Below are positions 9,756-22,699 of a stretch of DNA of 64,000 nucleotides, piece after piece (the first letter of the stretch is position 1; each line of letters opens with the position of its first letter). The translations under genes and the position numbers were made by a program. The notes beneath the pieces were generated by a model. That model saw only the letters and a program-made list of their open reading frames with translations, had not been told where the DNA came from and searched no databases. The stretch comes from Sphingobium sp. WTD-1. Its GTDB lineage: Bacteria; Pseudomonadota; Alphaproteobacteria; Sphingomonadales; Sphingomonadaceae. The DNA is taken from assembly GCF_030128825.1 (NCBI RefSeq), contig NZ_CP119127.1, forward strand, positions 4,453,501 to 4,517,500, given 5' to 3'.

Positions 9756-10513
9756 GCTTGCGCCTGGAGCGGGACGGCGCGGTCGCCCGGCTGCTGATCG
9801 ACCGGGCCGATCGCCGCAATGCCATGACCCAGGCGATGTGGGAGGCTCTGCCCCACCTGGTCGCCGACGCCATGGCCGATGCGGACATCCGCGTGCTGAT
9901 CCTTGCCTCGGCGACGCCCGGCCTGTTCTGCGCCGGCGCCGACATCAACGAATTTGCCGCCTGTTCGGGCGATGCCGACTGGCGCGCCGCCAACCAGGCC
10001 GCGATCCGCGCCAGCCAATATGCGCTGGCCCATGCGGAAAAGCCGGTGATCGCGGCGATCGACGGCGATTGTGTCGGCGGCGGATGCGGGCTGGCGATCG
10101 CCTGCGACCTGCGCATCGCGGCGCCCACCGCGCGGCTGGGCATCACCCCGGCCAGGCTCGGCATCGTCTATTCGCTGTTCGACACCCGCCTGCTGGTCGA
10201 TCTGGTCGGGCCGGCACGGGCCAAACGCATCCTCTTCACCGGCGCGCTGCACGATGCCGAGGCGGCGCTTGCCATCGGCCTGGTCGACGAGATCGCCGCC
10301 GATCCGTTGGCCGCCGCTGACGCATTGGCCCGCGAGATTGCCGCCAATGCCCAGCATAGCGTGCGCGCGTCCAAAGCGATGGTCCGCCGCATCCTCGACG
10401 GACAGACGGATGACGACATGGTGACGCTGGAGATGTTCCGCGACGCCTTCACCTATCCCGATTTCGCCGAAGGCGTCGCGGCGTTCCGCGAGAAGCGCAA
10501 GCCGCATTTCTGA
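9752..10513 (+). CDS. Enoyl-CoA hydratase/isomerase family protein
   Basis: Crotonase-fold protein of 253 residues. The CoA-binding and oxyanion segments are visible: FCAGADINEFAA and GDCVGGGCGLAIACDLRIA. The glutamates used by classical enoyl-CoA hydratases are not evident at the usual places (the segment reads ACDLRIAAPTARLGITPARLG), so the reaction may be an isomerisation, hydrolysis or another crotonase chemistry. It starts in a 4-nt ATGA overlap with gph, so the two are co-translated; no metabolic link between them is obvious. Confidence 0.82.
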   Translation: MSLRLERDGAVARLLIDRADRRNAMTQAMWEALPHLVADAMADADIRVLILASATPGLFCAGADINEFAACSGDADWRAANQAAIRASQYALAHAEKPVIAAIDGDCVGGGCGLAIACDLRIAAPTARLGITPARLGIVYSLFDTRLLVDLVGPARAKRILFTGALHDAEAALAIGLVDEIAADPLAAADALAREIAANAQHSVRASKAMVRRILDGQTDDDMVTLEMFRDAFTYPDFAEGVAAFREKRKPHF

Positions 10514-10619
10514 TCCAGTTTAGCCACTTTCCCGCTCGGCCCGTCGCAACCGTTACGCTCTCTTAACCATCGACATTTACCGGATAATGCAGGATGGCGC
10601 TCCTGCATGATGTGACGTC

Positions 10620-11807
10620 ATGCCGTCATACTGCACAAAGGATCGGTCGCGCTTCGTGGGTGAGAATTTCGCCTTCTTCCTGCCCATCATGATGGCCAGC
10701 TTCGGCGTCGCCTTCCTCATCGTCTGGGGTTGGGGCGCGCGCGAGGCCGGCTGGTGGAGCGGTGCCTTCTTCAGCGTCGCCACGGGCTTTTCCGTGCCGG
10801 TCGCGTTCGACTTCCTGCCGACGGACCTGTGGGGCATCGTCGCCGACACCGCCTTTGCCACCGGCTTCCTGCTGTTCAGCCAGGCGCTGCTGGCGCGCTG
10901 GCGCCCCAATTGGGTGCTGAGCCTGCGCATCGCCATCTGGGCGATATCGATCCTGATCTGCAGCTTTGCGGTGATGCGGGACACCATCCCGCTGGAACTG
11001 GTGTCGTCCGATTTCGGCTGCTTCCTGCTGATTTCCATTCCGCTGATTGCGGGCCGCGGCCAGTTGCGCGGCTGGCCCGATCGCGCCCTCTATGCCGCCG
11101 TCACGCTGGTGGCGCTCGACAATCTGCTGCGCGGCAGCAGCGTGTCCTTCACCCTGCCCGGTGGCGTGCCGTTCCGCGACAGCCAATATGCCTTCCTGAT
11201 GCAGGCATTGGCCTGCATGTTCGGCCTGTTCCTGGCGCTATCGGCGCTCGCGGCAGCCATGCAGGACGTGCTCACCCGCTATCGCCATGATGCCCATGTC
11301 GATCCGCTGTCGGGCCTGCTCAACCGGCGCGGGTTCGAGGAAGCTGTGGCGCGCCATGGCACCAGCGGCAGCCTGATCGCCTGCGACATCGACCATTTCA
11401 AGCGGGTCAACGACGCCCATGGCCATGCGCTGGGCGACCGGGTGATCGTTGCGCTGGCCGATACCCTGCGGGCGCTCGCCCCCGTCGATGCCGTAATTGC
11501 CCGCTTCGGCGGCGAGGAATTCATCCTCTTCCTGCCCGGCGCAGACCCCGCCATGGCGACCGGCATAGCCGACGCGATCCGGCTGCGTTTCGCCCAACAG
11601 GTGGCAAGCCGGCTTGGCCTGCCCGGCCCGCTCACCGCCAGCTTCGGCCTCACCAGCCTGCACCGCGCCGACCGTTCGATCCATGACGCGATCGCACGGG
11701 CCGACAGCGCGCTGTATGAGGCAAAGGAAAAGGGCCGCAACCGCGTCGCCATTCGGCCCGCGCTGGCGCCCGCCGGCGATGCTCAGTCGAGCCGCGCCAT
11801 CGCCTGA
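10620..11807 (+). CDS. Membrane-bound diguanylate cyclase (GGDEF domain)
   Basis: Makes the second messenger cyclic di-GMP from two GTP. Residues about 15-215 form a hydrophobic sensor region with around six membrane segments. Residues about 225-385 form the GGDEF domain with DIDHFKRVNDAHGHALGD and the active-site variant GGEEF at 297-301, a catalytically competent form. The allosteric product-binding site (RxxD just before GGEEF) reads APVD here, so feedback inhibition is probably absent. There is no EAL domain. The ATG at 10620 has no clear ribosome-binding site, so the exact start is uncertain. It stands alone and overlaps the tail of the next, convergent gene. Confidence 0.88.
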   Translation: MPSYCTKDRSRFVGENFAFFLPIMMASFGVAFLIVWGWGAREAGWWSGAFFSVATGFSVPVAFDFLPTDLWGIVADTAFATGFLLFSQALLARWRPNWVLSLRIAIWAISILICSFAVMRDTIPLELVSSDFGCFLLISIPLIAGRGQLRGWPDRALYAAVTLVALDNLLRGSSVSFTLPGGVPFRDSQYAFLMQALACMFGLFLALSALAAAMQDVLTRYRHDAHVDPLSGLLNRRGFEEAVARHGTSGSLIACDIDHFKRVNDAHGHALGDRVIVALADTLRALAPVDAVIARFGGEEFILFLPGADPAMATGIADAIRLRFAQQVASRLGLPGPLTASFGLTSLHRADRSIHDAIARADSALYEAKEKGRNRVAIRPALAPAGDAQSSRAIA

Positions 11808-12058
11808 AGAAAGGCGTCCCGTGCCGCCTGGCGCTTGAGCCGCCGGCGTCGCAGCAGGATCGCGACCGCGCCGAAGGGCAGGCACACCGCCAGTCCCAAG
11901 ACTGTCTGCGGCAATATCTGCAGCGTCATTTCGGGATGGCGCACGATCGCGATGATGTCGGCCAGCGCGGTCAGCACCGAAAAGATGATCCATAGCGCGA
12001 AGAACAGCCGTTCCGGATTGGCCGAGGGCACCGACTGGCTGGAGGGGAATTGGTTCAT
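11783..12058 (-). CDS. Small membrane protein, unknown function
   Basis: A 91-residue protein with two hydrophobic segments (FFALWIIFSVLTALADIIAI and a stretch ending in LPFGAVAILL), then a very basic helix (RRRRLKRQ) and a short C-terminal helix. This suggests an inner-membrane protein with a cytoplasmic tail. The ATG at 12058 is chosen because the frame's earlier start falls inside the lpdA terminator. Its last 25 nt overlap the end of the diguanylate cyclase gene on the other strand. No family recognised. Confidence 0.55.
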   Translation of the reverse strand: MNQFPSSQSVPSANPERLFFALWIIFSVLTALADIIAIVRHPEMTLQILPQTVLGLAVCLPFGAVAILLRRRRLKRQAARDAFLQAMARLD

Positions 12059-12091
12059 CCGCGCGGGATAAAGCAGCGCACGCTCTTTTCC

Positions 12092-12123
12092 CAAAAGAAA
12101 AAGGCCCCCGCTTGGCGGAGGCC
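12092..12123 (-). terminator. Rho-independent terminator of the TCA cluster, after lpdA
   Basis: On the minus strand GGCCTCCGC-CAA-GCGGGGGCC (9 bp with one G-T pair) is followed by TTTTTCTTTT, 31 nt beyond the lpdA stop. It marks the end of the mdh-to-lpdA cluster. Confidence 0.88.
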
Positions 12124-12153
12124 CCTTCCCTTAAACTGCGATAGCGCGGTCGA

Positions 12154-13554
<1,401 letters not shown>

Positions 13555-13575
13555 GGGGTTTTCCCTTCTCCAGTC

Positions 13576-13643
13576 ATGCCAGCCTAACTGGCATCGCTCT
13601 GCCCCAAATCAAGGGCAAGAGGCGCCCCGGCCGAAGCCGGGGC
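13576..13643 (-). other. Two hairpins in the odhB-lpdA intergenic gap
   Basis: The gap contains ATGCCAG-CCTAA-CTGGCAT (13576-13594) and GCCCCGGC-CGAA-GCCGGGGC (13624-13643). Neither is followed by a T-run in the direction of transcription, so RNA processing or stabilisation is more likely than termination. Confidence 0.5.
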
Positions 13644-13661
13644 AACAATAAATGGTGATTA

Positions 13662-14909
<1,248 letters not shown>

Positions 14910-14917
14910 GTGCTTTC

Positions 14918-17713
14918 TCAGCCTTTCTTCTGGCGACGGATTTCTTCACGAACGCTGTGACCCAGCGCATCGGCGACGAGGGCGCCCTGTTCGGACACAT
15001 GGCGCGAGGCCAGGCCCGTGGCAGGCGATGCCGATGCCTTGCGGCCGGCATAGCGGGCGCGCATCGGCGCCTTGCCGGCCTTGGCCAGCGCTTCCTCGAT
15101 ATAGGGCTCGACGAAGAACCAGGCGCCGTTGTTGCGCGGTTCTTCCTGACACCAGACGACCTCGTCCAGATTGGTCATGCGCTCGATGCGCGTGGCCAGT
15201 GCGTCGGTGGCGAACGGATAAATCTGTTCGATACGGACGATCTGGGTGTTGGCGTCGCCGGCAGCGTCGCGGGCTTCCATCAGGTCGTAGAAGACCTTGC
15301 CCGAGCAGAGCACCAGGCGCTTGGTATCCTTGTCGGCCGACCCGTTGGGGTCCGACAGGATGCGCTTGAAGTGCGTTTCGCCCAGGAAGTCCTCGGCCTT
15401 GCTGACGGCAGCCTTGTGACGCAGCAGCGACTTGGGCGCCATGATGATGAGCGGCTTACGGAAGGGCCGCAGCATCTGGCGACGCAGCGCGTGGAAGTAA
15501 TTGGCCGGGGTCGTGATGTTCGCGACCTGGATATTGCCCTCGGCACAGAGCTGCAGATAGCGTTCCAGACGCGCCGAGCTATGCTCGGGGCCCTGGCCTT
15601 CATAGCCGTGCGGCAGCAGGCAGACGAGGCCGTTCGACCGCAGCCACTTGGTTTCCGACGACGCGATATACTGGTCGAAGATGATCTGTGCGCCATTGGC
15701 GAAATCGCCGAACTGCGCTTCCCAGATCACCAGGCTCTTCGGGTCCGCCAAGGCGAAACCATATTCGAAGCCCAGCACGCCATATTCGGACAAAGGCGAG
15801 TCCAGCACTTCGAAACGGCCATGCGGCACGGTCGAAAGCGGGATATATTTGGCCTCGGTGTCCTGGTCGGTCCAGACCGCGTGACGCTGGCTGAAGGTGC
15901 CGCGACCCGAGTCCTGACCCGACAGGCGAACGCCATAGCCTTCCGACAGCAGCGAGCCGAAGGCCAGAGCCTCGCCGGTCGCCCAGTCGAAATTGGCACC
16001 CGACTTGAACATCTCGGCCTTGGCATCCAGCACGCGCTTCAGCGTCTTGTGGACATTATGGCCTTCGGGAACCGTGGTCAGCGTGCGGCCCAGGCTGTCG
16101 AACAGCTTCTGGTTGATCGCCGATTCCACGCTCTGGCGCGCGGTTTCGGCATCGGCCGGCTTGTGCAGGCCCGACCAGCGACCGGCGAACCAGTCGGCCT
16201 TGTTGGCCTTGTAGCTCTTGGCGGCTTCGAACTCGTCTTCCAGATGGGCGACGAACTCGTCGGTCGAACCGGAAACGAACGCGTCGTCCACCACGCCTTC
16301 CGCCTTCAGGCGCGCGGCATAAATGTCGCTGACCGGCGGATGCTGACGGATTTCCTTGTACATCAGCGGCTGGGTGAAGCCCGGCTCGTCGCCTTCGTTA
16401 TGACCGAAGCGGCGATAGCACCACATGTCGACGACGACGTCGCGATGGAATTTCTGGCGATATTCCATGGCGAGCTTGGTCGCGAAGGTCACGGCTTCGG
16501 GATCGTCGCCATTGACGTGCAGGATCGGCGCCTGGACACCCTTCGCCACGTCCGACGGATAGGGCGAGCCGCGCGAGAATTGCGGGCTGGTGGTGAAGCC
16601 GATCTGGTTGTTGATGATGAAGTGGACGCAGCCGCCGGTGTTGTAGCCGCTGACACCCGAGAAGCCGAGGCATTCCCAGACGATACCCTGGCCGGCAAAG
16701 GCCGCGTCGCCGTGGATCAGCACGGGCAGAACCTGCTCATGCTTGGTAAGGTCATCGCGGAAGGTCTGCTGCGCGCGGACCTTGCCCAGCACCACCGGAT
16801 CGACGGTTTCAAGGTGCGACGGGTTGGGGACCAGCGACATGTGGACCTTGACGCCGTCGAACTCACGGTCGGTCGAGGTGCCGAGATGATATTTCACGTC
16901 GCCCGAACCACCCACGTCTTCGGGATTGGCGGTGCCGCCCGAGAATTCGTGGAAAATGACGCGGAAGCCCTTGGCCATGACGTTGGCGAGGACGTTCAGG
17001 CGGCCGCGATGGGCCATGCCGAACACGATCTCGCGCACGCCCGATGCGCCACCATATTTGATGACCGCTTCGAGCGCGGGGATCATGGACTCGCCACCGT
17101 CGAGGCCGAAGCGCTTGGTGCCGACATATTTGCGGCCCAGGAACTTCTCATACTGCTCGCCCTGGATGACCTTGGCCAGGATCGCCTTCTTGCCCTCGGG
17201 CGTGAAGTGGATTTCCTTGTCCTTGCCTTCCAGGCGTTCCTGCAGGAAGCGGCGCTCTTCGACGTCCGCGATATGCATATATTCAAGGCCGACATTGCCG
17301 CAGTAATTCTGGCGCAGAATCGTCACGATCTCCGCGACGGTCGCGTACTGCAGGCCCAGCGTGCCGCCCAGGAAGACCTTCTTCGACGCATCGGTCAGGC
17401 CATGATATTCCGGGGTCAGGTCCGCCGGCAGGTCACGCTTGGCCAGGCCCAGCGGATCGAGATTGGCGGCCAGATGACCGCGCACGCGATATGTGCGGAT
17501 CAGCATCTGCGCGCGGATTGCGTCCTCGGCAGCCGATGCGATATCGGCCTCGGAAACAGCGGCACCCTGCGCCTTTGCAGCAGCCTTCACGGCCACCTGC
17601 ATCTGCGTCGGGTCCATCGCCCCGGTCAGGTCGTCGGTGTCCGCCAACGGCCAGTTGGGGCGTGCCCAGCTCGGCCCCTGTTCGATCTCGAAATCCTGGT
17701 TCTCGTAACCCAT
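14918..17713 (-). CDS. odhA: 2-oxoglutarate dehydrogenase E1 component
   Basis: Thiamine diphosphate enzyme that decarboxylates 2-oxoglutarate and passes succinyl to E2. About 931 residues from MGYENQDFE, the usual size. Visible segments are the N-terminal E2-binding region, the cofactor-binding region [10 protein letters not shown], and the conserved [10 protein letters not shown] and [11 protein letters not shown] blocks. ATG at 17713 has GGGA 9 nt upstream; another ATG at 17728 is possible. The frame continues to 17797 without support. The gene is 98 nt after sucD, and that gap holds a 9-bp hairpin. Confidence 0.95.
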   Translation of the reverse strand: MGYENQDFEIEQGPSWARPNWPLADTDDLTGAMDPTQMQVAVKAAAKAQGAAVSEADIASAAEDAIRAQMLIRTYRVRGHLAANLDPLGLAKRDLPADLTPEYHGLTDASKKVFLGGTLGLQYATVAEIVTILRQNYCGNVGLEYMHIADVEERRFLQERLEGKDKEIHFTPEGKKAILAKVIQGEQYEKFLGRKYVGTKRFGLDGGESMIPALEAVIKYGGASGVREIVFGMAHRGRLNVLANVMAKGFRVIFHEFSGGTANPEDVGGSGDVKYHLGTSTDREFDGVKVHMSLVPNPSHLETVDPVVLGKVRAQQTFRDDLTKHEQVLPVLIHGDAAFAGQGIVWECLGFSGVSGYNTGGCVHFIINNQIGFTTSPQFSRGSPYPSDVAKGVQAPILHVNGDDPEAVTFATKLAMEYRQKFHRDVVVDMWCYRRFGHNEGDEPGFTQPLMYKEIRQHPPVSDIYAARLKAEGVVDDAFVSGSTDEFVAHLEDEFEAAKSYKANKADWFAGRWSGLHKPADAETARQSVESAINQKLFDSLGRTLTTVPEGHNVHKTLKRVLDAKAEMFKSGANFDWATGEALAFGSLLSEGYGVRLSGQDSGRGTFSQRHAVWTDQDTEAKYIPLSTVPHGRFEVLDSPLSEYGVLGFEYGFALADPKSLVIWEAQFGDFANGAQIIFDQYIASSETKWLRSNGLVCLLPHGYEGQGPEHSSARLERYLQLCAEGNIQVANITTPANYFHALRRQMLRPFRKPLIIMAPKSLLRHKAAVSKAEDFLGETHFKRILSDPNGSADKDTKRLVLCSGKVFYDLMEARDAAGDANTQIVRIEQIYPFATDALATRIERMTNLDEVVWCQEEPRNNGAWFFVEPYIEEALAKAGKAPMRARYAGRKASASPATGLASRHVSEQGALVADALGHSVREEIRRQKKG

Positions 17714-17760
17714 CGTCTTGTGTCCCATGCATGCCGCGTGCAGTCGCGGAGCGGGAAAGT

Positions 17761-17784
17761 GCGGCCGGGGTGCAGCCCGGCCGC
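17761..17784 (-). other. Hairpin in the sucD-odhA intergenic gap
   Basis: Perfect 9-bp stem GCGGCCGGG/CCCGGCCGC with a 6-nt loop, 27 nt beyond the sucD stop. No T-run follows on the coding strand, so it may be a partial terminator or a transcript-end stabiliser. Confidence 0.5.
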
Positions 17785-17811
17785 GTTTCCATATCATATT
17801 TTAAAGGCGGA

Positions 17812-18696
17812 TCAGCCCTTCAGCACTTCCAGCAGGGTCTCGCCCAGCAGGCTCGGGCTGGCAGCGACCTTGATGCCGGCCGCTTCCATCGCCGCGATCT
17901 TGCTTTCCGCGTCGCCCTTGCCGCCCGACACGATCGCGCCGGCGTGGCCCATGCGACGGCCCGGAGGCGCCGTGCGACCAGCGATGAAGCCGGCCATCGG
18001 CTTCTTGCGGCCCTTCTTGGCTTCGTCGATCAGGAACTGGGCAGCCTGTTCTTCCGCGTCGCCGCCGATTTCACCGATCATGATGATCGATTCGGTGGCG
18101 TCGTCGGCCAGGAACAGTTCCAGCACGTCGATGAAGTTGGTACCGTTGACCGGGTCACCGCCGATGCCGACGGCCGTGGTCTGGCCCAGGCCCGCATTGG
18201 TGGTCTGGAACACGGCTTCATAGGTCAGCGTGCCCGAACGCGACACGACGCCGACCGAACCCTTCGAGAAGATGTTGCCGGGCATGATGCCGATCTTGCA
18301 TTCGCCAGGCGTCAGCAGGCCGGGGCAGTTCGGGCCGATCAGGCGCGACTTCGAACCCGACAGGGCGCGCTTCACCTTGACCATGTCCAGAACCGGGATG
18401 CCTTCGGTGATCGCGACGATCAGCGGGATTTCGGCATCGATCGCTTCCAGGATCGAGTCGGCCGCGAACGGCGGCGGAACGTAGATGACCGAGGCGTCGG
18501 CGCCGGTCTTCGACTTGGCTTCGGCAACGGTGTCGAACATCGGCAGACCGATGTGGGTCGTGCCGCCCTTGCCGGGGGTCACGCCGCCAACCATCTGCGT
18601 GCCATAGGCAAGAGCGGTTTCGGTGTGGAAGGTGCCGGTGGCACCGGTCATACCCTGGGTGATGACCTTGGTGTTCTTGTTCACCAGAATGGACAT
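17812..18696 (-). CDS. sucD: Succinate--CoA ligase, alpha subunit
   Basis: Substrate-level phosphorylation step converting succinyl-CoA to succinate with ATP or GTP formation. The 294-residue product starts [15 protein letters not shown], has the CoA-binding Rossmann domain ([11 protein letters not shown]), and the active-site His region in [23 protein letters not shown] at 18696 has AAAGGG 9 nt upstream; the frame's earlier start at 18762 is unlikely. The partner beta-subunit gene sucC is not adjacent: mdh directly precedes it and odhA follows. Confidence 0.96.
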   Translation of the reverse strand: MSILVNKNTKVITQGMTGATGTFHTETALAYGTQMVGGVTPGKGGTTHIGLPMFDTVAEAKSKTGADASVIYVPPPFAADSILEAIDAEIPLIVAITEGIPVLDMVKVKRALSGSKSRLIGPNCPGLLTPGECKIGIMPGNIFSKGSVGVVSRSGTLTYEAVFQTTNAGLGQTTAVGIGGDPVNGTNFIDVLELFLADDATESIIMIGEIGGDAEEQAAQFLIDEAKKGRKKPMAGFIAGRTAPPGRRMGHAGAIVSGGKGDAESKIAAMEAAGIKVAASPSLLGETLLEVLKG

Positions 18697-18744
18697 ATGT
18701 GTCCCTTTATTCTCTGTGGACGTGGCACTTGGGTCTAAAGCGAC

Positions 18745-18780
18745 CCGTCCCAGGCTGCGCACTTACCTGGAACGGGACGG
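18745..18780 (-). other. Inverted repeat in the mdh-sucD intergenic gap
   Basis: CCGTCCC and GGGACGG (18745-18751 and 18774-18780) form a 7-bp stem, extended by AGG/CCT across a bulge. It fills the gap where sucC stands in many other bacteria. There is no strong T-run after it. Confidence 0.4.
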
Positions 18781-18795
18781 TGCAAGCTGGTTGGC

Positions 18796-19764
<969 letters not shown>

Positions 19765-19818
19765 TCATCCTCCAAGATGTGAACTCTGGAATTGTCAGTG
19801 CGCCTACGCCCATATTGT

Positions 19819-19844
19819 GGGGGTTTCAACCAAACAAAGCCCCC
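19819..19844 (-). promoter_or_regulatory. Hairpin in the mdh leader region
   Basis: GGGGG (19819-19823) and CCCCC (19840-19844) enclose a 16-nt AT-rich loop, 61 nt before the mdh start. If the mdh promoter lies upstream this would be a leader stem-loop. Its function is unknown. Confidence 0.3.
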
Positions 19845-19892
19845 TGTGGCAAATTATCTTTGCAATTCATTCGCAGTTGCATTAGAGGCTTT

Positions 19893-19994
19893 TTCACACC
19901 CTGTCGCTCCTGGTCTCCTACCCTGGACCTAGAGCCTTCCCTGCAGCGGTAGCCTGCCGGATGCTTCCCAAGTGGAAGCATCCGGTCTGTTTTT
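19893..19994 (+). ncRNA. Candidate intergenic small RNA between mdh and zapE
   Basis: A strong intrinsic terminator on the plus strand (12-bp perfect stem CCGGATGCTTCC/GGAAGCATCCGG at 19957-19968 and 19974-19985, loop CAAGT, then TCTGTTTTT) lies between two minus-strand genes, so it ends no plus-strand gene. Upstream is a possible promoter (TTGCAA at 19860 and a weak -10 near 19883), which would give an RNA of about 100 nt. It contains pyrimidine-rich stretches (GCTCCTGGTCTCCTACCC) resembling anti-Shine-Dalgarno loops. The 5' end is a guess. On the minus strand the hairpin has no T-run. Confidence 0.35.
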
Positions 19995-20074
19995 CCGTAA
20001 GAAAGTTGCGCCCTGATGAACGTCGACGCAAGCGGCGATAGGGCGAAATGCGCGCACGACGGGGCGCGCCGCGC

Positions 20075-21187
20075 TTATTTGGGGCCGTGGCCCAGCGCAA
20101 GATAATCGTCGGACTGCATTTCCATCAGCCGCGACACCGTCCGCTCGAATTCGAACGCCCCATCCCCTTCGGGATAGAGTCGCATCGGCTCGGCGTCGGC
20201 CGAGGCGAGCAATTTGACCTTATATTCGTAGAGCGAGTCGATCAGCGTGACGAAGCGCGCTGCCTCGTTGCGCTTCTCCGGCCCCAGCACCGGGATGCCG
20301 ACGATGATGACCGTATGATATTTGCGCGCGATCGCCAGATAGTCGGGCGCACCGCGCGCCTCGACGCACAGCCGCTTGAACGAGAAGACGGCGACGCCCT
20401 TCAGGCTCTTGGGCACATGCATGGTGCGCCCGCCCTGAACGACGATCTCCTCCGAGGGCACCTTGGCCCGGTCCTCGACCGAAAAGTCGGTCAGGCGGAA
20501 GAAGGCCTCCGACAGCGCCCTGGTCGCCTCCGGCCCATTGGGCACATGCCACAGCTTCGAGTCGCCCAGGCGGTCGCGGCGATAATCGACCGGACCGTTC
20601 AGCGTCATCACATCCAGCTTCGCCTTGATGAGGTCGATGAAGGGCAGGAAGAGCTGGCGATTGAGGCCATTCTTGTAGAGCTCGTCCGGCTCGCGGTTGG
20701 AGGTGGTGACGATCGTCACCCGCTTTTCCAGCAGCCCCGTGAACAGGCGCGACATGATCGCCGCATCGGCCATATTGTTGACGACCATCTCGTCGAAGCA
20801 GAGCAGCCGCGCCTCTTCGGCCAGCGACTCGACCACCGGCGGGATCGGATCGCCCGACTCGGACTTGCGCGCCTCGGCCAGGCGGGCATGCACGTCGAGC
20901 ATGAATTCATGGAAATGGGCGCGCTTCTTGCGCTGGACATGGACCGTGTCGAAGAACAGGTCCATCAGCATCGACTTGCCGCGCCCGACCCCACCCCACA
21001 TATAGAGGCCCCGCGGCGGCTCGGGCTGCTTGCGCAGCAGCTTCCACAGCGTCGAGCCACGCGCCGGCGTCGCTTCCAGATCATGCTGAAGCTGGTCGAG
21101 TCGCACGGCGGCGGCACGCTGGTCCGGGTCGGGCCGCAATTCACCAGCCGCGACCAGCGCATCATAACGGGCGATAACGCTGGTCAC
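20075..21187 (-). CDS. zapE: AFG1/ZapE-family ATPase
   Basis: Cell-division-linked ATPase (ZapE in E. coli, AFG1/LACE1 in mitochondria), reported to act at the Z-ring under stress and in turnover of respiratory subunits. The 370-residue product has the Walker A GGVGRGKS at 65-72 and a Walker B LLCFDEM. The start is GTG at 21187, overlapping the thioesterase stop in a GTGA. The frame continues to 21598, but that part is only the shadow of the thioesterase gene. Its position after sdhB fits the AFG1 link to respiratory complexes. Confidence 0.92.
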   Translation of the reverse strand: MTSVIARYDALVAAGELRPDPDQRAAAVRLDQLQHDLEATPARGSTLWKLLRKQPEPPRGLYMWGGVGRGKSMLMDLFFDTVHVQRKKRAHFHEFMLDVHARLAEARKSESGDPIPPVVESLAEEARLLCFDEMVVNNMADAAIMSRLFTGLLEKRVTIVTTSNREPDELYKNGLNRQLFLPFIDLIKAKLDVMTLNGPVDYRRDRLGDSKLWHVPNGPEATRALSEAFFRLTDFSVEDRAKVPSEEIVVQGGRTMHVPKSLKGVAVFSFKRLCVEARGAPDYLAIARKYHTVIIVGIPVLGPEKRNEAARFVTLIDSLYEYKVKLLASADAEPMRLYPEGDGAFEFERTVSRLMEMQSDDYLALGHGPK

Positions 21188-21645
21188 TGCGCCTTGGGCG
21201 CCTTGCGCAGCGTGGCGGTGGACGCGGCGACCGGCTCGCCCTCCTGGGTGATCAGCATGCGCAGGAACATGAGGCGCCCGGTCTCGCGCAGCAATTCCAC
21301 CTCGGCCAGCAGGTCGGGACCGACCTTGCCCGCGCCCAGATATTGCATCGACAGGTCGATGGTTACACCGTTCACCTGATCGCGATAACCCATCGCCCAC
21401 AGGCCGCCAAAATAGGCATGGTCGGCAAAGGCGGCGAGGAAGCCGCCATGCAGCGTATCGAGCCGGTTGCGGTGGCTGGTGCGGGTTTCCAGCGCGACAT
21501 GCGCCTTCTTCTCGCCCAGCCCGCGCATATAGCCCCGGCCGATGGCCTGCAGGAAGGTGTCGGGATGCGGATCGTGCCAGGCAGTCCAGCCCGACCATTT
21601 CCCTTCGTTCAGCGGTCGCCCGCCTGCAACACCGTCGCTGGTCAA
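21184..21645 (-). CDS. PaaI-like hotdog-fold thioesterase
   Basis: Hotdog-fold acyl-CoA thioesterase of 153 residues. The signature is HGGFLAAFADHAYFGGLWA on the central helix, with the Asp/His pair of the PaaI group, and GVTIDLSMQYLGAG in the following strands. The start is probably TTG at 21645, only 1 nt after the sdhB TAA; there is no clear ribosome-binding site, so the exact start is uncertain. Middle gene of sdhB-thioesterase-zapE. The acyl-CoA substrate is unknown. Confidence 0.82.
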   Translation of the reverse strand: MTSDGVAGGRPLNEGKWSGWTAWHDPHPDTFLQAIGRGYMRGLGEKKAHVALETRTSHRNRLDTLHGGFLAAFADHAYFGGLWAMGYRDQVNGVTIDLSMQYLGAGKVGPDLLAEVELLRETGRLMFLRMLITQEGEPVAASTATLRKAPKAQ

Positions 21646-21646
21646 C

Positions 21647-22435
21647 TTACAGCTGCCGTTCGACCATCATCTTCTTGGTCTCCGCGATCGCCTTGGCCGG
21701 GCTCAGGCCCTTGGGGCAGACGTTCGCGCAGTTCATGATGGTGTGGCAGCGATAGAGGCGGAAGGGATCTTCCAGCTCGTCGAGGCGCTCGCCGGTGAAC
21801 TCGTCGCGGCTGTCGGCCAGCCAGCGATAGGCCTGCAGCAGGATCGCCGGGCCCAGGAACTTGTCGCTGTTCCACCAGTAGCTGGGGCAGCTGGTCGAGC
21901 AGCAGGCGCACAGGATGCACTCATAGAGGCCATCCAGCTTCTCGCGATCGGCGGGCGACTGCAGCCGCTCCTTGCCGCTCGGCGCCGGGCTGACGGTTTG
22001 CAGCCAGGGCTTGATGCTGTTGTACTGGGCGTAGAAGTGGGTGAAGTCCGGCACCAGATCCTTGATGACGTCCATGTGCGGCAGCGGGGTGATCTGCACC
22101 TGCTTGCCGGCGCACTCGTCGATCGCGGTGGTGCAGGCTAGGCCGTTCTTGCCGTTCATGTTCATCGAGCAGGAACCGCAAATGCCCTCGCGGCACGAAC
22201 GACGGAAGGTCAGGGTCGAGTCATACTCGTTCTTGATCTTCAGCAGCGCGTCGAGAACCATCGGCCCGCAATTGTCGAGATCGATCTCGAACGTGTCGTA
22301 GCGCGGATTCTCGCCCGAGTCCGGATCGTAGCGATAGACCTTGAAGCTGCGGACATTGGTCGCGCCCTCGGGCGCCTTGTGGGTCACGCCCTTGCCGCTG
22401 ATCTTGCTGTTCTTGGGCAAAGCAAATTCGGCCAT
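21647..22435 (-). CDS. sdhB: Succinate dehydrogenase iron-sulfur subunit
   Basis: Electron-transfer subunit of complex II, carrying electrons from the SdhA flavin to quinone. The 262-residue product has all cluster ligands: the [2Fe-2S] set CREGICGSC with the later CTTAIDEC, and the two C-terminal motifs [12 protein letters not shown] and [20 protein letters not shown] at 22435 ([11 protein letters not shown]) is chosen; the frame runs to 22558 without support. sdhC, sdhD and sdhA are not upstream, since the next gene is divergent, so sdhB has its own promoter in 22436-22699 and is first in an operon with a thioesterase and zapE. Confidence 0.95.
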   Translation of the reverse strand: MAEFALPKNSKISGKGVTHKAPEGATNVRSFKVYRYDPDSGENPRYDTFEIDLDNCGPMVLDALLKIKNEYDSTLTFRRSCREGICGSCSMNMNGKNGLACTTAIDECAGKQVQITPLPHMDVIKDLVPDFTHFYAQYNSIKPWLQTVSPAPSGKERLQSPADREKLDGLYECILCACCSTSCPSYWWNSDKFLGPAILLQAYRWLADSRDEFTGERLDELEDPFRLYRCHTIMNCANVCPKGLSPAKAIAETKKMMVERQL

Positions 22436-22699
22436 CGCTCGTCGAGCCTCTTCGTCGATGTCTGTCTGATGGGGGTCCGCATAACGAAAAATCTGCAAAG
22501 GTCCAGCACTGAGACCATGTTTCTGCCCCTGCGCCTCCTTGTTGCAAATCGCTTGCAAATAAAGCGGCTTCCGGGGGGCTATTGCTTGCTTCCTTCGCCA
22601 TGCGCGCTAGAGCGGGGCGACCTGCCCGGATCGTCATGGCGATCATGGCCGGGGAAGTAATGCCCCTGCGGCGGCGAATATCTGTGGGGACCGCATTCA

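Noticed and set aside
10574..10592. CtrA-like sequence (TTAACC...TTTACC) before the diguanylate cyclase
   Set aside because: Only the first half-site matches; the spacing to the second TTTA is wrong.
21188..21598. N-terminal extension of the ZapE frame
   Set aside because: It overlaps the thioesterase gene in another frame and lacks any fold pattern. GTG at 21187 gives the normal ZapE length.
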